The notes below the pieces were generated by a model. It was not told where the DNA came from. It saw only the letters and a list, made by a program, of their open reading frames with translations, and did no database searches. From NCBI GenBank assembly GCA_004172935.1, contig SDZD01000028.1, forward strand, positions 20,255 to 84,254: a stretch of DNA of 64,000 nt, written 5' to 3'. Shown piece after piece: positions 61,399 through 64,000 of this stretch (the first letter of the stretch is position 1; the number at the start of each line of letters is the position of its first letter). The stretch is from a bacterium. Its GTDB lineage: Bacteria; Armatimonadota; Abditibacteriia; Abditibacteriales; Abditibacteriaceae. A program made the translations under genes and the position numbers.

Positions 61399-63218
61399 TC
61401 TTTCGGAGCAATCGTTTCATTGCACAGCACAACTTCATTGCCCTTAACCATCTGCGACCAGCTTTTCCCCCCGGCTTCAACGGTCACTGTATGCTGCTCC
61501 GATGGCAGCCACATCGGATTCTGAAACACCCAATCCACCGCCTGTCCTTTTTGGCGGGCCAATGCCACTCCCTGCCGACTAGGTTCGGCAGCATTAGCCC
61601 GCACCAAAATCGTTGAGCCATTAGCTTCTGGCTCAATCCATTCGCCGCCATCCACCCGATAGCGCGCATATTTCCAATCGCTTCCAGTCGTGCGCGAACA
61701 ACTCTGATACCACTGCGACGCGATGAACTGTGCGCTCAACACGCTAATTGGCGCTGTCGGGTAACCATAGCGCTCTGCCCGCTTCACATTCTTGTCGTCG
61801 CCAGCCGCATTCCACGTCTCTTCGCGTCCGACGGTGTTCGGGTCGCCATCGAACTGAATGTTGTTGTCCCACCCAATTACACCATCTCCAACTACAAATC
61901 CCCCGATCAAACACATCCCAATCGCCGTGTTCAAATCGACGCTCGGATGTTCGCTACTAATGCTTTTCCCTGCTGGGTTCGTGGTGATGTGTTCCCAGCC
62001 ATAACCGTTATGAATGGCGCCGTTGTCATTGCATTCAATACCATTCCACCACAACAAATAAGTGCGGCGCACGGGCACTTTCTGCGCCTGTCCCATCTTC
62101 ATCACCTGAATCGAATGCACGCGCTGATATAAATCGCCCGCATAGCTGAAATTTTGCGGATACCACAAGACATTGCCATCAATCACCCGGTACATCCGCT
62201 CGAAGTACGAACACGACTGCGTCGCCAATGCCGGATTATCATAGAATTTCCTGAATGCCTCGCTAATAGGTGTCACTTTACCCCCATCGGGTCCACTCCA
62301 ACTCCGAACGTTGTAATTCGTGAATCCCCCATAAGTACCGAAAAACACTGTGGGCCATTTGCACTGCGGGTCAGCAGCGATTTCGCGGGCGCGCTCGTAA
62401 AACCAGAACGCTTGGTCGCTATCGGTCGGAAACCACAATTCGCCTTCTCCGAACTGATCGCCCAACAAACCGAACGGCCCAAACGCCTCCGCCGCCTGTC
62501 GCATCTCATCGCGCGTCAGGTCTTGCCCTCGTTTTTTCCCGCTGCCATCAAAAATATGAGTGCTGGGTAAACCGTAACGTCTAGATTGGCTCGTGGCATA
62601 TAGGCTGTCAGTCGGCACATGCTCGGCCTCAACATGCGTTAGTCCCGCCCGCCCAATTGCATCCTGCCACGTCGCGTCACTCCGCTTCAAATACGAAGCG
62701 TTGACCTTGCTCTCAATCAGGGGAAATTTGGGCGCAAATTTGGTGGGCCGATACTCCGTTTTATCTTCATACCAACTCGGCAACACATTCCTCTGTGGAT
62801 TGCGCTTCGTTTCTACCAATGCCTCACTATCGGGCACAACTACCAGCGCCGTGGCCTTTTCGCTGGGTTGAATCCTCCAATAATCAGTGGGATTCTCACC
62901 GGGCGGCAACAAAAGTTTCATAATCGCCATGCGAGTCCCCGCCACAGGATGAAAGCCACTCAATTCATGCCCATAATACTGCCCATTGATGTAATAAAAC
63001 GCCTGTTTGCCCGGAAAGCGCTCCGCCTGAACGCCATCAACGAGCGTAAACACCTTGCCCGTTTGCATCAGCGTCAAATCCATAACCCCCGAATTGGCCT
63101 GTATTCGCACAAAAGCTGGCTTGGCACCAGCGGGAACATCTCCACAAGCACAACCAGCCGCCACGCTCAAAAACGCCATCACTACATATAAGGACCGACG
63201 AGTGTTCTTTATAATCAT
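61395..63218 (-). CDS. Large lipoprotein of unknown function
   Basis: 607 residues. N-terminal lipobox VAAGC (Cys23) after a hydrophobic segment. The rest is a long globular domain rich in Trp and Tyr (FWFYERAREIAADP, YLLWWNGIECND, GDGVIGWDNNIQFDG). The aromatic and acidic residues recall carbohydrate-active TIM barrels, but I cannot assign a family. Divergent spacing leaves a 270-base region before the next gene. Confidence 0.65.
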   Translation of the reverse strand: MIIKNTRRSLYVVMAFLSVAAGCACGDVPAGAKPAFVRIQANSGVMDLTLMQTGKVFTLVDGVQAERFPGKQAFYYINGQYYGHELSGFHPVAGTRMAIMKLLLPPGENPTDYWRIQPSEKATALVVVPDSEALVETKRNPQRNVLPSWYEDKTEYRPTKFAPKFPLIESKVNASYLKRSDATWQDAIGRAGLTHVEAEHVPTDSLYATSQSRRYGLPSTHIFDGSGKKRGQDLTRDEMRQAAEAFGPFGLLGDQFGEGELWFPTDSDQAFWFYERAREIAADPQCKWPTVFFGTYGGFTNYNVRSWSGPDGGKVTPISEAFRKFYDNPALATQSCSYFERMYRVIDGNVLWYPQNFSYAGDLYQRVHSIQVMKMGQAQKVPVRRTYLLWWNGIECNDNGAIHNGYGWEHITTNPAGKSISSEHPSVDLNTAIGMCLIGGFVVGDGVIGWDNNIQFDGDPNTVGREETWNAAGDDKNVKRAERYGYPTAPISVLSAQFIASQWYQSCSRTTGSDWKYARYRVDGGEWIEPEANGSTILVRANAAEPSRQGVALARQKGQAVDWVFQNPMWLPSEQHTVTVEAGGKSWSQMVKGNEVVLCNETIAPKD

Positions 63219-63493
63219 GCCTCACTTCTAATCTGTTGGGAATACGTCCAGATTAGAAAAGCAGCCACAGCAAAGGTTCTCGTCTATTGGCTTTTACAGC
63301 TCGGTTTATGGGTTATTCTGGCAAAGCCCCCTCCCCATCACCTCAGAACTCCCCCTATTCTTCACAGTCAACCCCGCCATTTTTGAAAAAATATCCCTCA
63401 TTCCGGCGTCATAATCACCGGATACCGTGTCTGGGTCTTCCCTTCATCTCGAATGCGGGAACAGAGACTCTCCCTTGCTATCCTTATTCACTC

Positions 63494-64000
63494 ATGGTTT
63501 TACCCAACATGGCGTTCGATGCGCTAATGTGGGGGCTGCTTTTGGTCGCAGCTCTTGTGGACGGCGCGGTTCCGGCCACGCACGGTTTCGCGTCGCTAAT
63601 TATCGTCGTCGGTGCCACCTACTGGGCAGCACAAGAATTGGCCGAATTCATCACGCGCCGTCTGGGATGGTCGCAGGAATCTCTCGCCACCTCACTCGCG
63701 ACTTGCTCAGCAATTTTCGTCTATTTCGCGGCCCGTAACTCCTCCGACTTTTCGCTTCTGGTCCTCTCAGTCGCCCTTATGATGGGTTCGCTGATGGTCA
63801 CGATCTCCCTGCTCTCCGCCATCGGTTTGATGCTGCGTGAAGGACGCAGTGCTGGTCTAAGTGGTTGGTTCGCCACCTCGATAGTTAGCCTCTTTCTGGG
63901 CATTGCCGCCGGAGTCGCCGCCATTGTTCTGGGCCTCTCCAACGAATTTCTCGCCTATAAAATTGGCGCGCTAGTCGGAGCATTGGTACTGTGGAAAGTG
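63494..64000 (+). CDS. Multi-pass membrane protein, 3' partial
   Basis: An open frame from ATG 63494 runs to the window edge without a stop (169 codons seen). Hydrophobic segments: LMWGLLLVAALVDGAV, FASLIIVVGATYW, LLVLSVALMMGSLMV, IVSLFLGIAAGVAAIVLGL and KIGALVGALVLW, i.e. about five membrane helices. No family recognised. No Shine-Dalgarno sequence is seen. Confidence 0.6.
   Translation, partial: MVLPNMAFDALMWGLLLVAALVDGAVPATHGFASLIIVVGATYWAAQELAEFITRRLGWSQESLATSLATCSAIFVYFAARNSSDFSLLVLSVALMMGSLMVTISLLSAIGLMLREGRSAGLSGWFATSIVSLFLGIAAGVAAIVLGLSNEFLAYKIGALVGALVLWKV

Noticed and set aside
1..64000. Insertion sequences or prophage genes
   Set aside because: No transposase, integrase or phage structural gene was seen in any frame listed or read.

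Overview
The window looks like a chromosomal segment of a moderately GC-rich, diderm-type bacterium. The mix of genes is most reminiscent of Armatimonadota (with Planctomycetes and Verrucomicrobia as alternatives): a tandem family of prepilin-like proteins with the C-terminal H-X9-DG motif, a SigB/RsbV/RsbW stress module, GH106 rhamnosidases, a 6S RNA candidate beside rarA, and many genes without a clear Shine-Dalgarno sequence. The taxonomic call is inference; no marker gene was compared.

Layout. 1-569: end of an N-acetylmuramoyl-L-alanine amidase. 628-16776: a carbohydrate locus with two LacI-type regulators (the first frameshifted), an SGNH esterase-like protein, and a mirrored block of two GH106 rhamnosidases flanking two tandem six-hairpin-glycosidase-like proteins; two perfect palindromes sit at its promoters. 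16819-19744: a stress sigma-factor operon (rsbV-rsbW-sigB like) plus an ATPase/STAS-like regulator. 19815-21515: rarA with a 6S RNA candidate upstream. 21627-28371: an operon of twelve tandem prepilin-like paralogues whose pilin motif decays toward the promoter-proximal end. 28924-49877: mostly housekeeping and envelope genes (PDH E1 beta, NAD(P)HX repair, FHA protein, rpmB, SpoIID, rsgA, lemA, a lid-less Hsp70, UDG-like protein, three TlpA paralogues, tsaC/sua5, an ABC exporter with an unusual N-terminus, a DUF4139-like protein). 49971-52961: GH114-like lipoprotein, purH and two tRNAs. 53160-57017: an AraC regulator, a cluster of about eight structured RNA genes and a Ro60/TROVE protein. 57149-64000: DUF1854 protein, Lon, MOSC protein, a large lipoprotein of unknown function and the start of a membrane protein.

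The most notable region is 53985-57017. Directly upstream of a bacterial Ro60 (TROVE) gene lie about eight related RNA units. At least four have a tRNA-like acceptor stem, D-arm and T-arm, and in place of a normal anticodon arm they carry a conserved 45-70 nt module: a GCCC/GGGC hairpin running into CGNAG, closed by a CCTT/AAGG helix and followed by TTATC. Ro proteins bind Y RNAs, and known bacterial Y RNAs (YrlA type) mimic tRNAs. I therefore read this as a multi-copy array of Y RNAs in which the Ro-binding module is grafted into the anticodon arm of different tRNA bodies. The alternative, real tRNA genes with short structured introns, is not excluded, especially for the copy at 54809-54936.
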